Assembly (NCBI GenBank): GCA_902793335.1
Contig: CADBCZ010000004.1
Span: 55,414 to 119,413 of the forward strand
Direction: 5' to 3'
DNA from: an uncultured Lachnospiraceae bacterium
Lineage (GTDB): Bacteria > Bacillota > Clostridia > Lachnospirales > Lachnospiraceae
DNA: 64,000 bases
The notes under the pieces are model-generated. The model worked only from the letters and a program-made list of their open reading frames with translations, made no database searches and was not told the DNA's origin. The position numbers were made by a program, and so were the translations under genes. Positions 10,208 through 18,859 of the stretch are shown one piece after another (the stretch's first letter is position 1; every line of letters starts with the position of its first letter).

Positions 10208-10397
10208 GCGAAACTCTCAGTAAAGTATAATGAGTTGTGAAAGATAATACATATTCCATAAGCAGACCGTTTGTGTACGCTGGTACTTAGCGAATGTAAT
10301 GAGCTTAGTATCCGTTGCGTATACAACAGAGCGCAAGCGAGTCTGCGGTGGAAATGTATTATCTTGAACAACGATTAACAACGTATAAGAGTTTCGC
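10208..10397 (+). repeat. Palindromic repeat element, copy 1 (serA leader)
   Basis: A 190-base element bounded by the inverted pair GCGAAACTCT (10208-10217) and AGAGTTTCGC (10388-10397). Nested inside are an 11-bp perfect pair (10242-10252 with 10354-10364) and GCAGAC/GTCTGC (10262-10267 with 10341-10346). The centre, GGTACTTAGCGAAT followed by CTTAGTATCCGTTGCG, is shared with copies at 34333-34493 and 53536-53740. It ends only four bases before the serA ribosome-binding region, so it would be part of the serA leader in a serC-serA transcript. Confidence 0.85.
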
Positions 10398-10419
10398 TCA
10401 AAAAAGGAGATTATATAAG

Positions 10420-11580
10420 ATGACTAAAGTAAAATGTTTAAATCCAATCGCAGCATGCGGTCTTGATCTTTTCTCAGATAACTATCAGATGACTGATAAT
10501 GTTGAAGAAGCAGAAGCAGTCCTTGTTCGTTCGGCATCTATGCATGATATGGATCTTCCTGAAAGTCTTATTGCAGTTGCAAGAGCAGGTGCAGGCGTTA
10601 ATAACATTCCTTTAGAGGATTGTGCAAATAAAGGTATTGTTGTATTTAATACACCGGGTGCTAACGCTAACGGTGTTAAGGAGCTTGTAGTTGCAGGTCT
10701 TTTACTTGCATCACGCGACCTTATGGGTGGATACAATTGGGTTAAAGCTAATGCTTCTGATGAAGATATCGCTAAGAAGGTTGAGAAGCAGAAGAAGGAA
10801 TATGCAGGTAACGAGATTGCCGGTAAGAAGTTAGGTGTCATCGGACTTGGTGCTATCGGTGCTAAGGTTGCTAACATTGCTTTCCGTCTCGGTATGGAAG
10901 TATACGGATACGATCCTTATGTTTCAATTGATGCTGCATGGTCACTTTCACGTCATATTAAACATATCAAAAACGTTGAGGACATTTATAAAGAGTGTGA
11001 TTATATCACAATTCATGTTCCTGCACTTGACAGCACAAAGGGAATGCTTAACAAGGATGCATTTGCTATGATGAAGGACGGAGTAAGAATCCTTAACTTC
11101 TCAAGAGATGTTCTTGTAAATGACGAGGATATCAAGGCTGCTCTTGGATCAGGCAAAGTTAAGAAGTATGTAACAGATTTCCCTAATCCTGTAATCGCAG
11201 GAGTTGATAATGTTATAACACTTCCTCATCTTGGAGCTTCAACTGATGAGTCTGAGGATAACTGTGCTATTATGGCGGTTAAGCAGATTGCTGATTACAT
11301 TGAAAACGGTAATATTAAGAACTCTGTTAATTATCCAGCATGTGATGCCGGTAAATGCGAGACAGTAGCACGTGTATGTGTATGTCATAAGAATATACCT
11401 GATATGCTTACAAGATTTACAGGAGTATTCTCTAAGCATGCTATCAATATCTCTAACATGGTTAGTAAATCAAAGGGAGATTGGGCATATACTATTCTTG
11501 ATGTAGAATCAGAGGTTTCTGAGGATGATCAGAAGGACATCGAGGCTGTTGAAGGCGTTGTTAAAGTACGTGTAATCTAA
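10420..11580 (+). CDS. serA: D-3-phosphoglycerate dehydrogenase
   Basis: A 386-residue NAD-dependent 2-hydroxyacid dehydrogenase, the first step of serine synthesis. The Rossmann motif GLGAIGAKVANIAF is near residue 145, the catalytic arginine is in NFSRDVLVND, and the catalytic histidine is in LPHLGASTDESEDN. A C-terminal ACT domain (about residues 318-386) suggests allosteric control by serine. The chosen ATG follows AAAAAGGAG; in-frame upstream starts fall inside the repeat element and are rejected. A strong terminator follows. Confidence 0.94.
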   Translation: MTKVKCLNPIAACGLDLFSDNYQMTDNVEEAEAVLVRSASMHDMDLPESLIAVARAGAGVNNIPLEDCANKGIVVFNTPGANANGVKELVVAGLLLASRDLMGGYNWVKANASDEDIAKKVEKQKKEYAGNEIAGKKLGVIGLGAIGAKVANIAFRLGMEVYGYDPYVSIDAAWSLSRHIKHIKNVEDIYKECDYITIHVPALDSTKGMLNKDAFAMMKDGVRILNFSRDVLVNDEDIKAALGSGKVKKYVTDFPNPVIAGVDNVITLPHLGASTDESEDNCAIMAVKQIADYIENGNIKNSVNYPACDAGKCETVARVCVCHKNIPDMLTRFTGVFSKHAINISNMVSKSKGDWAYTILDVESEVSEDDQKDIEAVEGVVKVRVI

Positions 11581-11615
11581 TTTTTTGTTGAATTTTAAAT
11601 AAAGCTACGTATTTT

Positions 11616-11648
11616 TATAGGGTGCAGGAAATAATCTTGCACCCTATA
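11616..11648 (+). terminator. serA terminator
   Basis: An 11-bp perfect stem (TATAGGGTGCA with TGCACCCTATA) around an 11-base loop. The downstream T content is moderate rather than a pure T-tract. Confidence 0.75.
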
Positions 11649-11752
11649 TGTCTTATAAGAATTTTTCTTAAATATTACACAAATATTTACTATTATAAAT
11701 ATATTAGGAATTGGATAGGGGTTCATTTACATAAACCCTAAGGAGGTGTAAT

Positions 11753-12439
11753 ATGCCAATAAGCATTCTATTAGCAGATGATGACGACCTTCTAAGAGAT
11801 CTTGTGAAGGATGTTCTAGAGGAAGAAGGATACATTGTTTATGATACAGGGGATGGAGATAAAGCAATTGATTTATTCTGGTCTCATCCTGAAATATCAC
11901 TGGCGGTTCTTGATATAATGATGCCGGGAAGTGATGGGATGGAGGTGTTAAAAGAGATAAGAAACAAGTCAAATATCCCTGTACTTATGTTAACTGCACT
12001 TGGTGATTCGAGTAGTGAACTACAAGCGTTGAGAAGTGGTGCTAATGATTATGTTAACAAACCTTTTCACTATGATATCTTAGTTGAAAGAATCAAAAAT
12101 CTTTTAAAGCTGACCAAATCAGATAATTTGAATATAATAGAATTTGATTTGTTAAGGGTTGATCTTTTGGGACATAAGGTATTTGTCAATAATGAAGAGA
12201 TTGCATTAAACAATAAGGAGTATCAGCTACTTGATCTGTTGATACACAATGAAAAAATAGTATTGTCGAGAGAAACCATATTAGACAGAATATGGGGATA
12301 TGATTATGAGGGTGATATCAGAACTATTGATACGCATATTAAGATGTTAAGGGCAAAACTTTCAGATGCAGGCAATTATATCAGAACTGTTCGTGGTACC
12401 GGATATTGTTTTGAAGCAGAATGTGTGGAGGGTTTATAA
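11753..12439 (+). CDS. OmpR/PhoB-family response regulator
   Basis: A 228-residue two-domain regulator. The receiver carries the acidic cluster at residues 9-12, the phospho-acceptor Asp54 in VLDIMMPG, Thr81 and Lys103 in NKPF. The C-terminal half (about 130-225) is a winged-helix DNA-binding domain ending in the typical RTVRGTGYCF. AAGGAGG precedes the ATG. It is paired with the histidine kinase 36 bases downstream. The target genes cannot be read from the sequence. Confidence 0.95.
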   Translation: MPISILLADDDDLLRDLVKDVLEEEGYIVYDTGDGDKAIDLFWSHPEISLAVLDIMMPGSDGMEVLKEIRNKSNIPVLMLTALGDSSSELQALRSGANDYVNKPFHYDILVERIKNLLKLTKSDNLNIIEFDLLRVDLLGHKVFVNNEEIALNNKEYQLLDLLIHNEKIVLSRETILDRIWGYDYEGDIRTIDTHIKMLRAKLSDAGNYIRTVRGTGYCFEAECVEGL

Positions 12440-12475
12440 CATTTTTTAGTTTGTAAATGAAAGACGGGTTTCTAC

Positions 12476-13930
12476 ATGAAAAAATCAATCAAAAAGAAAT
12501 TTAAATTAATCGGAGCAGTAACGATCATAGGTTTTATAATTACTAATATTGTATTTACATATCTTTTTATGATTCCGTTTTCGGTAAGTATAAGCAAGAA
12601 TCAACTTAGAAATCTGGCTATGCAGATAGAAGAACAGGATATGGATGATACCGAACAATTTCAGAAATATATTGAACACCTGGGAGAAGAACTAAATGTC
12701 AGGATTACAATAGTTGATGATGTAGGAGCTATTCTTTTCACGACCTGGGCTGGCAACAATTATAACGGTAAGATTGGCGATGACTCTATGGTGGGACGTC
12801 TGTTTTATGATAACAGAGATTCGCTTGATGAAGGAAAGGTTGTTTCTACAAGCGGTAGAAGTGATGAAAATCCAAACAGTCCTATCAGAATTATTATATT
12901 AAAACGTATGGAACAAGACAGGCATCTTCTCATTTCCAGGTCATACCGTAGTTTGCAATATACGATGAAATATTCAATTTTTTTTGAATTGGTTTCGGGA
13001 TGTATAATTTTAATACTTGGACTTATATTGCTAGGTAAATGGAGCAATTACTTTGTTTCCCCCATAGAACAGATAACACATGCTGCTGAACATATTGCGG
13101 ATCTTGAATTTGATAATAAAGTCGAGGTAAATACCGATGATGAAATGGGGCAACTTGCAAAGTCCATAAATCGAATGTCCGATCATCTTGAGGCAAATGT
13201 GGAGCAATTGCAGAATGATATAGAAAACCGTAAAAAACTGGTTCGGAATATTTCTCACGAGATTAAGTCGCCTATAGCGGTTATTATGGGTTATTCGGAT
13301 CGAATGAAAGCAATAATATCACAAAATCCCGAAAAGGCTGTCGGTTATTGTGAAATAATATCCGATGAGAGTGCAAGGGTTGATATTTTAGTAAAAGAGA
13401 TGCTGGAGTTTGCTAAGTTTGAGAGGGATTACGGAGAACCGACCAAGGAAAAGATATATGTGAAAAATCTTTTTGAAGGTATAAGAAAACGCTTTTATCA
13501 GGAAAATTTGACCAGAGATGAAATTGATTCTGACAACGAAAAGCCGGACATAGTATATGAAGATGATTATGACAGCAGTGATGTGATTTACGCTGATTAT
13601 GTCATGATGGAGCGTGCAGTTTATAACCTGATAAGAAATGCCGTGACTTACGTGACGGGTAATCCACCCGTAATACGTGTTTTGGGAAAAAGAAATGGCG
13701 ACTATTACGAGGTGTCGGTTTTTAATTCAGGAAGCAGTATACCCGAAGAGGACAGAAAATCTATATGGGAGCCGTTTAGTAAGGTCGATAAAGTAAGGGG
13801 AAGATCGAAAAAAGGCTATGGATTAGGGCTTTCGATAGTTAGGGAAATTGTTGAGAAACATAATGGATATTATAGTGTAAATAATATTGATAATGGAGTG
13901 AAGTTTGTAATTTCAATATATTCTGTGTAA
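12476..13930 (+). CDS. Membrane sensor histidine kinase
   Basis: A 484-residue kinase with two membrane segments (about residues 11-35 and 167-187) enclosing a 130-residue extracellular sensor domain, then a HAMP linker (188-241), a HisKA domain with the phospho-acceptor His261 in RNISHEIKSP, and an ATPase domain with N box (NLIRNAVTY) and G2 box (GYGLGLSIV). It phosphorylates the response regulator encoded immediately upstream. The signal is unknown; the arrangement resembles VanS/PhoR-like kinases. Confidence 0.94.
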   Translation: MKKSIKKKFKLIGAVTIIGFIITNIVFTYLFMIPFSVSISKNQLRNLAMQIEEQDMDDTEQFQKYIEHLGEELNVRITIVDDVGAILFTTWAGNNYNGKIGDDSMVGRLFYDNRDSLDEGKVVSTSGRSDENPNSPIRIIILKRMEQDRHLLISRSYRSLQYTMKYSIFFELVSGCIILILGLILLGKWSNYFVSPIEQITHAAEHIADLEFDNKVEVNTDDEMGQLAKSINRMSDHLEANVEQLQNDIENRKKLVRNISHEIKSPIAVIMGYSDRMKAIISQNPEKAVGYCEIISDESARVDILVKEMLEFAKFERDYGEPTKEKIYVKNLFEGIRKRFYQENLTRDEIDSDNEKPDIVYEDDYDSSDVIYADYVMMERAVYNLIRNAVTYVTGNPPVIRVLGKRNGDYYEVSVFNSGSSIPEEDRKSIWEPFSKVDKVRGRSKKGYGLGLSIVREIVEKHNGYYSVNNIDNGVKFVISIYSV

Positions 13931-13936
13931 AAAAAC

Positions 13937-13965
13937 TTGATAAAATATAAAGATTAGAGTATTAT
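13937..13965 (+). promoter_or_regulatory. asd promoter
   Basis: TTGATA (13937-13942), 17-base spacer, TATTAT (13960-13965), 37 bases before the asd start codon. Confidence 0.65.
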
Positions 13966-14002
13966 ATTTTCTGAAAATCACTAATTAGAGGAGAGTAGGA
14001 TC

Positions 14003-15094
14003 ATGAGTGAAAAGTTAAAAGTAGGAATTTTAGGTGGAACAGGTATGGTTGGTCAGAGATTTATCTCATTATTGGAGAACCATCCATGGTTTGAGGTTGT
14101 TACAATTGCGGCAAGTCCAAGAAGTGCTGGCAAGACTTACGCAGAGGCAGTTGGAGACCGTTGGAAGATGGACACACCTATGCCTGAAGCTGTTAAAAAT
14201 ATAATTGTTCGTAATGTTAATGAGGTTGAAGAAGTAGCAAGCACAGTAGATTTTGTATTTTCTGCTGTTGATATGACAAAGGATGAGATTAAGGCTATTG
14301 AGGAGGCTTATGCAAAGACAGAGACTCCTGTTGTATCTAATAACTCAGCTCATCGTTGGACACCTGATGTACCGATGGTTGTTCCTGAGATCAATCCTGA
14401 ACATATGAAGGTTATTGATTTCCAGAAGAAGCGCCTTGGTACAACAAGAGGTTTCGTTGCAGTTAAGCCCAACTGCTCAATCCAGAGTTATGCTCCTGTA
14501 CTTACAGCATGGAAAGAGTTTGAACCTTATGAGGTTGTGGCAACTACTTATCAGGCTATATCAGGTGCCGGTAAGACATTTAAGGATTGGCCTGAGATGG
14601 TTGGTAATATAATTCCATTCATCGGCGGTGAGGAAGAGAAGTCTGAGAAGGAACCTCTTAGAATCTGGGGACACATTGATGAGGAGAAGGGTGAGATTGT
14701 ACCTGCAACAAGTCCTGTCATCACATGCCAGTGTATAAGAGTTCCTGTGCTTAACGGACATACTGCTGCAGTATTTGTTAAGTTTAAGAAGCAGCCTACT
14801 AAGGAACAGCTTATCCAGAAGCTTGTAGAGTTCAAGGGTGTTCCTCAGGAGTTAGAGCTTCCTTCAGCACCTAAGCAGTTTATTCAGTATATGGAAGAGG
14901 ACAATCGCCCACAGGTTGCTCTTGATGTTGATTTTGAGCATGGTATGGGTGTATCTGTTGGTCGTATCCGTGAGGATTCGGTATATGACTGGAAGTTTGT
15001 AGGACTTTCACATAACACGGTTCGTGGTGCAGCAGGTGGTGCAGTACTTTGTGCTGAGCTTCTTACAAAGCAGGGATATATATCTAAGAAATAA
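14003..15094 (+). CDS. asd: Aspartate-semialdehyde dehydrogenase (fungal/archaeal type)
   Basis: A 363-residue NADP-dependent enzyme that reduces aspartyl phosphate to aspartate semialdehyde, the branch point to lysine/diaminopimelate, threonine and methionine. The nucleotide-binding loop GGTGMVGQ is at residues 11-18, the catalytic Cys158 is in VKPNCSIQSY, and a histidine follows in VLNGHTAAV. The sequence belongs to the shorter archaeal/fungal-type group rather than the E. coli type. It stands alone with its own promoter and terminator. Confidence 0.94.
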   Translation: MSEKLKVGILGGTGMVGQRFISLLENHPWFEVVTIAASPRSAGKTYAEAVGDRWKMDTPMPEAVKNIIVRNVNEVEEVASTVDFVFSAVDMTKDEIKAIEEAYAKTETPVVSNNSAHRWTPDVPMVVPEINPEHMKVIDFQKKRLGTTRGFVAVKPNCSIQSYAPVLTAWKEFEPYEVVATTYQAISGAGKTFKDWPEMVGNIIPFIGGEEEKSEKEPLRIWGHIDEEKGEIVPATSPVITCQCIRVPVLNGHTAAVFVKFKKQPTKEQLIQKLVEFKGVPQELELPSAPKQFIQYMEEDNRPQVALDVDFEHGMGVSVGRIREDSVYDWKFVGLSHNTVRGAAGGAVLCAELLTKQGYISKK

Positions 15095-15153
15095 TGCTTT
15101 TTGATGGATTCAGATAATGGATGATTGTAAAGTAACATAGTTACTTATATATT

Positions 15154-15180
15154 GGGTGTCAAAAGTTTCTTTTGACACCC
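15154..15180 (+). terminator. asd terminator
   Basis: An 11-bp perfect stem GGGTGTCAAAA with TTTTGACACCC and a 5-base loop. No T-run follows, so efficiency is uncertain. Confidence 0.6.
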
Positions 15181-15212
15181 ATATCACAATATTAAAGTAG
15201 GAGATGGGATTC

Positions 15213-15857
15213 GTGAGTAAGAAAGAATTGGTTGTTCAGACAGAGGGTGTAGTGGCAATACCAAGAACAGGACTATCCGTCAAAGGTGTAGTGACAATTC
15301 CGAGAACGGGATTGTCTGTAAAGGGAGAGCTTGCTGTAAAGGGAGAGCTTGCCAAGATTGAGGAGTTGGCTACAAGAGACGAGCTGTCTGTTATTGGAGA
15401 GCTTACCAAAAACAGTACTGGTGAAAGAATAATAATTGTTGAAAGCATTAAAGATGCTGTGGAGTATCTTAAGGATACAGAAGGCAATGTATTAACTACT
15501 ACAGGTGGAATGGAGTTATATGAATATACAAAGCTACCTGATTTTGAGAATAGAATATATTCAAGAGTTATGGCAAACAGCGAACTTCTTAGAGCGTGTG
15601 AGGATATGGGCATAAAGGGAAGGCATCTTATCGGAATGTATGGTCCTTTCAGCAAAGAGATGAATTGTGCCATGATTAAGGATTTCAATATCAAGTATAT
15701 TGTTACCAAAGACTATGGAATATCCACAGGCTTTGTTGAGAAAATGGAAGCTTCGCTTATGACGGATACAACGCTTATAGTTGTAGCCAGTCAGTTTAAT
15801 GAACATCCGGGAGATGAAGAGGATGTTGTTAAGCAAATACGTGATGAAATGGCATAA
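15213..15857 (+). CDS. Orphan precorrin-6A reductase (CobK/CbiJ)-like C-terminal domain with N-terminal repeats
   Basis: A 214-residue protein. Residues from about 85 to the end match the C-terminal half of CobK/CbiJ: TTTGGMELYEY, then MANSELLRACEDMGI, IGMYGPFSKEMNCAMIKDF, IVTKDYG and GFVEKMEA. The NADPH-binding first half of the enzyme is missing. In its place is a 13-residue unit GVV(A/T)IPRTGLSVK repeated twice, then shorter GELAVK/GELAK units. No cobalamin genes are nearby, so precorrin reduction is doubtful. GTG at 15213 is chosen because TAGGAG lies nine bases before it; the ATG at 15204 touches that site. It could be a degenerate remnant or a repurposed domain. Confidence 0.7.
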   Translation: MSKKELVVQTEGVVAIPRTGLSVKGVVTIPRTGLSVKGELAVKGELAKIEELATRDELSVIGELTKNSTGERIIIVESIKDAVEYLKDTEGNVLTTTGGMELYEYTKLPDFENRIYSRVMANSELLRACEDMGIKGRHLIGMYGPFSKEMNCAMIKDFNIKYIVTKDYGISTGFVEKMEASLMTDTTLIVVASQFNEHPGDEEDVVKQIRDEMA

Positions 15858-15881
15858 TAATTGACATTAATAAATTTTTTG

Positions 15882-15910
15882 TTGAAAAAACCAGAAGCAT
15901 AATGTATAAT
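15882..15910 (+). promoter_or_regulatory. efp promoter
   Basis: TTGAAA (15882-15887), 17-base spacer, TATAAT (15905-15910). The leader contains a hairpin at 15926-15950 (CCAATATG with CATATTGG) before the AGGAGG site. Confidence 0.75.
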
Positions 15911-15989
15911 GGCGATATGTGAGCGCCAATATGACAAGCTTACATATTGGTAAATGTGTTTTGATTCATTTAAGGAGGAATATTTAGTA

Positions 15990-16553
15990 ATGGCAACAAT
16001 TTCAGCAGGTGATTTTAGAAATGGTGTAACTATTGAGTTTGAAGGTAATATTTATCAGATTATTGAATTCCAGCATGTTAAGCCTGGTAAAGGTGCAGCT
16101 TTCGTTCGTACAAAGCTTAAGAATATTGTAAGTGGTGGTGTTGTTGAGAAGACTTTCCGTCCTACTGAGAAGTGCGAGACAGCTCATATCGACCGCAAGA
16201 ATATGCAGTACTTATATGAAGATGGTGATCTTTACTACTTCATGGACAATGAGACTTATGATCAGATAGCTCTTGGCTCAGATGTTGTTGGAGATTCATT
16301 AAAGTTCGTTAAAGAGAATGAGAATGTTAAGGTTGTTTCTCATGCAGGTAACGTATTTGCAATCGAGCCTGAAATTACAGCAATCCTTGAGGTTACTGAG
16401 TGTGAGCCTGGAGTTAAGGGTAATACTGCAACAGGTGCTACTAAGCCTTGTACAGTTGAGACAGGTGCTACACTTAATGTACCGCTTTTCGTTAATCAGG
16501 GTGATAAGATCACAATTGATACAAGAACAGGCGAGTATCTTTCAAGAGCGTAA
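15990..16553 (+). CDS. efp: Translation elongation factor P
   Basis: A 187-residue three-domain tRNA-shaped factor that relieves ribosome stalling at consecutive prolines by binding between the P and E sites. The tip loop [15 protein letters not shown] has the lysine that is modified or contacts the peptidyl-transferase centre, and the C-terminus ends with the typical [11 protein letters not shown]. The start follows AAGGAGG; an upstream in-frame ATG would add 12 residues not usual in the family. It has its own promoter and terminator and precedes the SpoIIIA operon, a common clostridial arrangement. Confidence 0.97.
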   Translation: MATISAGDFRNGVTIEFEGNIYQIIEFQHVKPGKGAAFVRTKLKNIVSGGVVEKTFRPTEKCETAHIDRKNMQYLYEDGDLYYFMDNETYDQIALGSDVVGDSLKFVKENENVKVVSHAGNVFAIEPEITAILEVTECEPGVKGNTATGATKPCTVETGATLNVPLFVNQGDKITIDTRTGEYLSRA

Positions 16554-16583
16554 TTATTTAGCTTAATATATGTATTACACAAG

Positions 16584-16614
16584 ACGCAGAGGCATTAGCT
16601 TCTGCGTTTTTTTA
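16584..16614 (+). terminator. efp terminator
   Basis: Stem ACGCAGA with TCTGCGT followed by a run of seven T. Confidence 0.85.
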
Positions 16615-16715
16615 ATATATAAAATATGCGAGGAATAAAAAATTACTTTAAACATATATTTAACTATGGGTAAATTATATAGATCATAAAAATCATTCTC
16701 GGTTGGGAGGTCAGC

Positions 16716-17675
16716 ATGGAAAAAAGACAGGAAATCCTTAAGATTTTGTCAGCTACCTTAAGAGGAATTGTAAGCAGAATGACAATGGATTTTGATAAGC
16801 TAAGAGAGCTTCGGCTTAGAGTTAACGGACCATTTATAGTACTTGTTGGCAGTAAAGAGTATTTTGTGTCGGAGAAGGGGGCTTTTGTTGGACAGGCAGA
16901 GGATGCGTATCTGGTAAAAGCCAGAGATATTAAGGAAACGTTGGAATACATAAGCAGCTTTTCACTGTATGCATATGAGGATGAGATAAGACAGGGGTAT
17001 ATAACCATTGCTGGCGGTCACAGAGTTGGACTTGCCGGTAAAGTGGTTCTTGACCGGGGAAAGGTCCGTAGCGTCAAGCATATTTCATTTATTAATATAC
17101 GAATGTCTCATGAGAGGAAGGGCTGTGGGAATGTGTTGTTACCCTATATTTATGATGATAAGAGCATTTATCATACTTTGATTATTTCGCCGCCGGGCTG
17201 TGGGAAAACGACTCTTTTGCGTGATGTGGTAAGGCTTATATCGGACGGTGATGAAGGACATCCGGGTGTAAATGTCGGAGTGGTGGATGAGAGATCAGAG
17301 ATAGGAGCATCTTATATGGGTGTACCTCAGAATGATGTTGGAATAAGAACGGATGTTCTTGACTGTTGTCCTAAAGCGTTGGGAATGCTGATGATGATAA
17401 GAAGTATGTCACCTCAGGTGGTTGCAGTAGATGAGATAGGTAAACATGAGGATATAGATGCACTTGCTTATGCAATGAACTGTGGTTGCAAAATGATAGC
17501 TACCGTTCATGGTGATTCTATTGAGGATATTAAAAATAAACCTGTTTTGAGGAAATTGATAGAGGAAAAATTATTCAGGCGTTTTGTGGTTTTAAACGGT
17601 AGCGGAATGCCGGGAAGAGTGGAGAAGATATTTGATGAGAGAGGAAGCGTTCTCTATGGTGGAGAAGAGGGCTAG
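16716..17675 (+). CDS. spoIIIAA: Stage III sporulation protein AA, ATPase
   Basis: A 319-residue secretion-type ATPase that powers the SpoIIIA-SpoIIQ channel between mother cell and forespore. The Walker A motif PPGCGKT lies at about residues 159-165 and VVAVDEIGKHED provides the acidic Walker B-like region. It is the first gene of a complete, tightly packed spoIIIAA-AH operon, normally transcribed by sigma-E in the mother cell; I could not identify a convincing sigma-E promoter by eye. Confidence 0.95.
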   Translation: MEKRQEILKILSATLRGIVSRMTMDFDKLRELRLRVNGPFIVLVGSKEYFVSEKGAFVGQAEDAYLVKARDIKETLEYISSFSLYAYEDEIRQGYITIAGGHRVGLAGKVVLDRGKVRSVKHISFINIRMSHERKGCGNVLLPYIYDDKSIYHTLIISPPGCGKTTLLRDVVRLISDGDEGHPGVNVGVVDERSEIGASYMGVPQNDVGIRTDVLDCCPKALGMLMMIRSMSPQVVAVDEIGKHEDIDALAYAMNCGCKMIATVHGDSIEDIKNKPVLRKLIEEKLFRRFVVLNGSGMPGRVEKIFDERGSVLYGGEEG

Positions 17676-17678
17676 ATT

Positions 17679-18212
17679 GTGTATATTGGAATATTGATAA
17701 AAATAATCGGAACTGCAGCGGTTATTATGGCATCATTAACTTTTGCTAAAGAAACCAATTGCCAGATGAAAGAAAGAATAGATCAGCTTATTGGGTTGTA
17801 CGGCATATTTAATAAATTAGAGAGTGAGCTTAAATACTTAAACCGGACGTTACCTGAATGTTTTTCGGATTTTGCTGAGGACGCAGAGTATCCGTTTAAA
17901 AGCTGGTTTTTAAATATGGCGGATAAAATGAATGTCGAGCCTGATAACGATTTTTCTTTTATATGGTCAAATGGGATTGAATATCTGATTGACAATTCTG
18001 CATTGACACATAGTGATATAGATATATTGTCAGGATTAAAGGACAAGCTTGGCAGCTATGATGTGGATGTGGCGATAAAGTCAATTGACTATGCGCTGTT
18101 ACAGCTTGAAGAGAGAAGGCAGGAGCTTTTGACAAAAGCAGGTGAAAGGCAGAAGGTGACTGTAAGTATGTGTCTGTTTATTGGATTGATGACTGTGATA
18201 CTGCTGATTTAG
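17679..18212 (+). CDS. spoIIIAB: Stage III sporulation protein AB
   Basis: A 177-residue protein with an N-terminal membrane segment (about 3-22), a helical middle and a hydrophobic C-terminal segment (about 163-177). This layout resembles GspF-like components of secretion machines. The GTG start lies three bases after the spoIIIAA stop codon, indicating translational coupling. Identification rests on size, hydropathy and exact operon position. Confidence 0.88.
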   Translation: MYIGILIKIIGTAAVIMASLTFAKETNCQMKERIDQLIGLYGIFNKLESELKYLNRTLPECFSDFAEDAEYPFKSWFLNMADKMNVEPDNDFSFIWSNGIEYLIDNSALTHSDIDILSGLKDKLGSYDVDVAIKSIDYALLQLEERRQELLTKAGERQKVTVSMCLFIGLMTVILLI

Positions 18213-18272
18213 AAGTAAGTTGCCTGTATATGTTTTTTAGATTTTATTTATGGGAACTTTGGGAGATAGTCT

Positions 18273-18467
18273 ATGTCGGTAGAAATAATAATCAAAATTG
18301 CTGCATTGGGCGTTGTTGTGGCGTTACTTAATCAGGTACTTAAACATGCGGGAAGAGATGATCAGGCTTTTTTTGTAACTATGGCAGGTATAATAGTTGT
18401 TCTTACTTGGATTCTTCCTTACCTGGTGGAATTGTTTTCATCAATGCAGGAGCTGTTTGGATTGTGA
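18273..18467 (+). CDS. spoIIIAC: Stage III sporulation protein AC
   Basis: A 64-residue, two-helix membrane protein (about residues 5-22 and 33-55) with the family's conserved LNQVLKHAGRDDQAFF loop. It is a small integral component of the mother cell-to-forespore channel. GGGAG precedes the ATG, and spoIIIAD starts eight bases after its stop. Confidence 0.93.
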   Translation: MSVEIIIKIAALGVVVALLNQVLKHAGRDDQAFFVTMAGIIVVLTWILPYLVELFSSMQELFGL

Positions 18468-18474
18468 GGCGTAT

Positions 18475-18858
18475 ATGAATATTATTAAAATAATAAGCGG
18501 GGTTATTTTAGGTGTGTTACTGATAATAAAACTGCGGGGAGAAGGAAGTTGTGTCGGAACATACCTATCTATAGCGCTCTCTTTGTTTGTTGTTTTCTAT
18601 TGCTTAGATAAAATGTCATATGTAATTGATTTTTTCAGAAGTGTAACATCAAAAATAGGAATTGAATCAGGATATCTTGAGATTTTGTTGAAGATAGTAG
18701 GTATATCATATCTATGTGAATTTACATCAAATATATGCAAGGAAACCGGATGTCAGGCTGTTGCCGGGCAGGTAGAGATTTCAGGAAAGCTTACTATGAT
18801 GGTTATAAGTATGCCGATATTGGTTGCTATTGTAGATACCATAACGGAGGTGCTGTAA
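18475..18858 (+). CDS. spoIIIAD: Stage III sporulation protein AD
   Basis: A 127-residue polytopic membrane protein with about four hydrophobic segments and the conserved stretch KIVGISYLCEFTSNICKE, typical of SpoIIIAD. The ATG at 18475 is preferred over an upstream in-frame ATG that would overlap spoIIIAC by 71 bases. Its stop codon abuts the TTG start of spoIIIAE. Confidence 0.93.
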   Translation: MNIIKIISGVILGVLLIIKLRGEGSCVGTYLSIALSLFVVFYCLDKMSYVIDFFRSVTSKIGIESGYLEILLKIVGISYLCEFTSNICKETGCQAVAGQVEISGKLTMMVISMPILVAIVDTITEVL

Positions 18859-18859
18859 A

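Noticed and set aside
10208-10397. Repeat copy 1 as a serine- or glycine-sensing riboswitch of serA
   Set aside because: The same element occurs before rqcH and putP, and nothing in it resembles known riboswitch cores, so ligand sensing tied to serine is not supported.
10315-10419. An N-terminal extension of SerA starting at 10315
   Set aside because: The extra 35 codons lie in the palindromic repeat, match nothing in SerA proteins, and a clear ribosome-binding site precedes the ATG at 10420.
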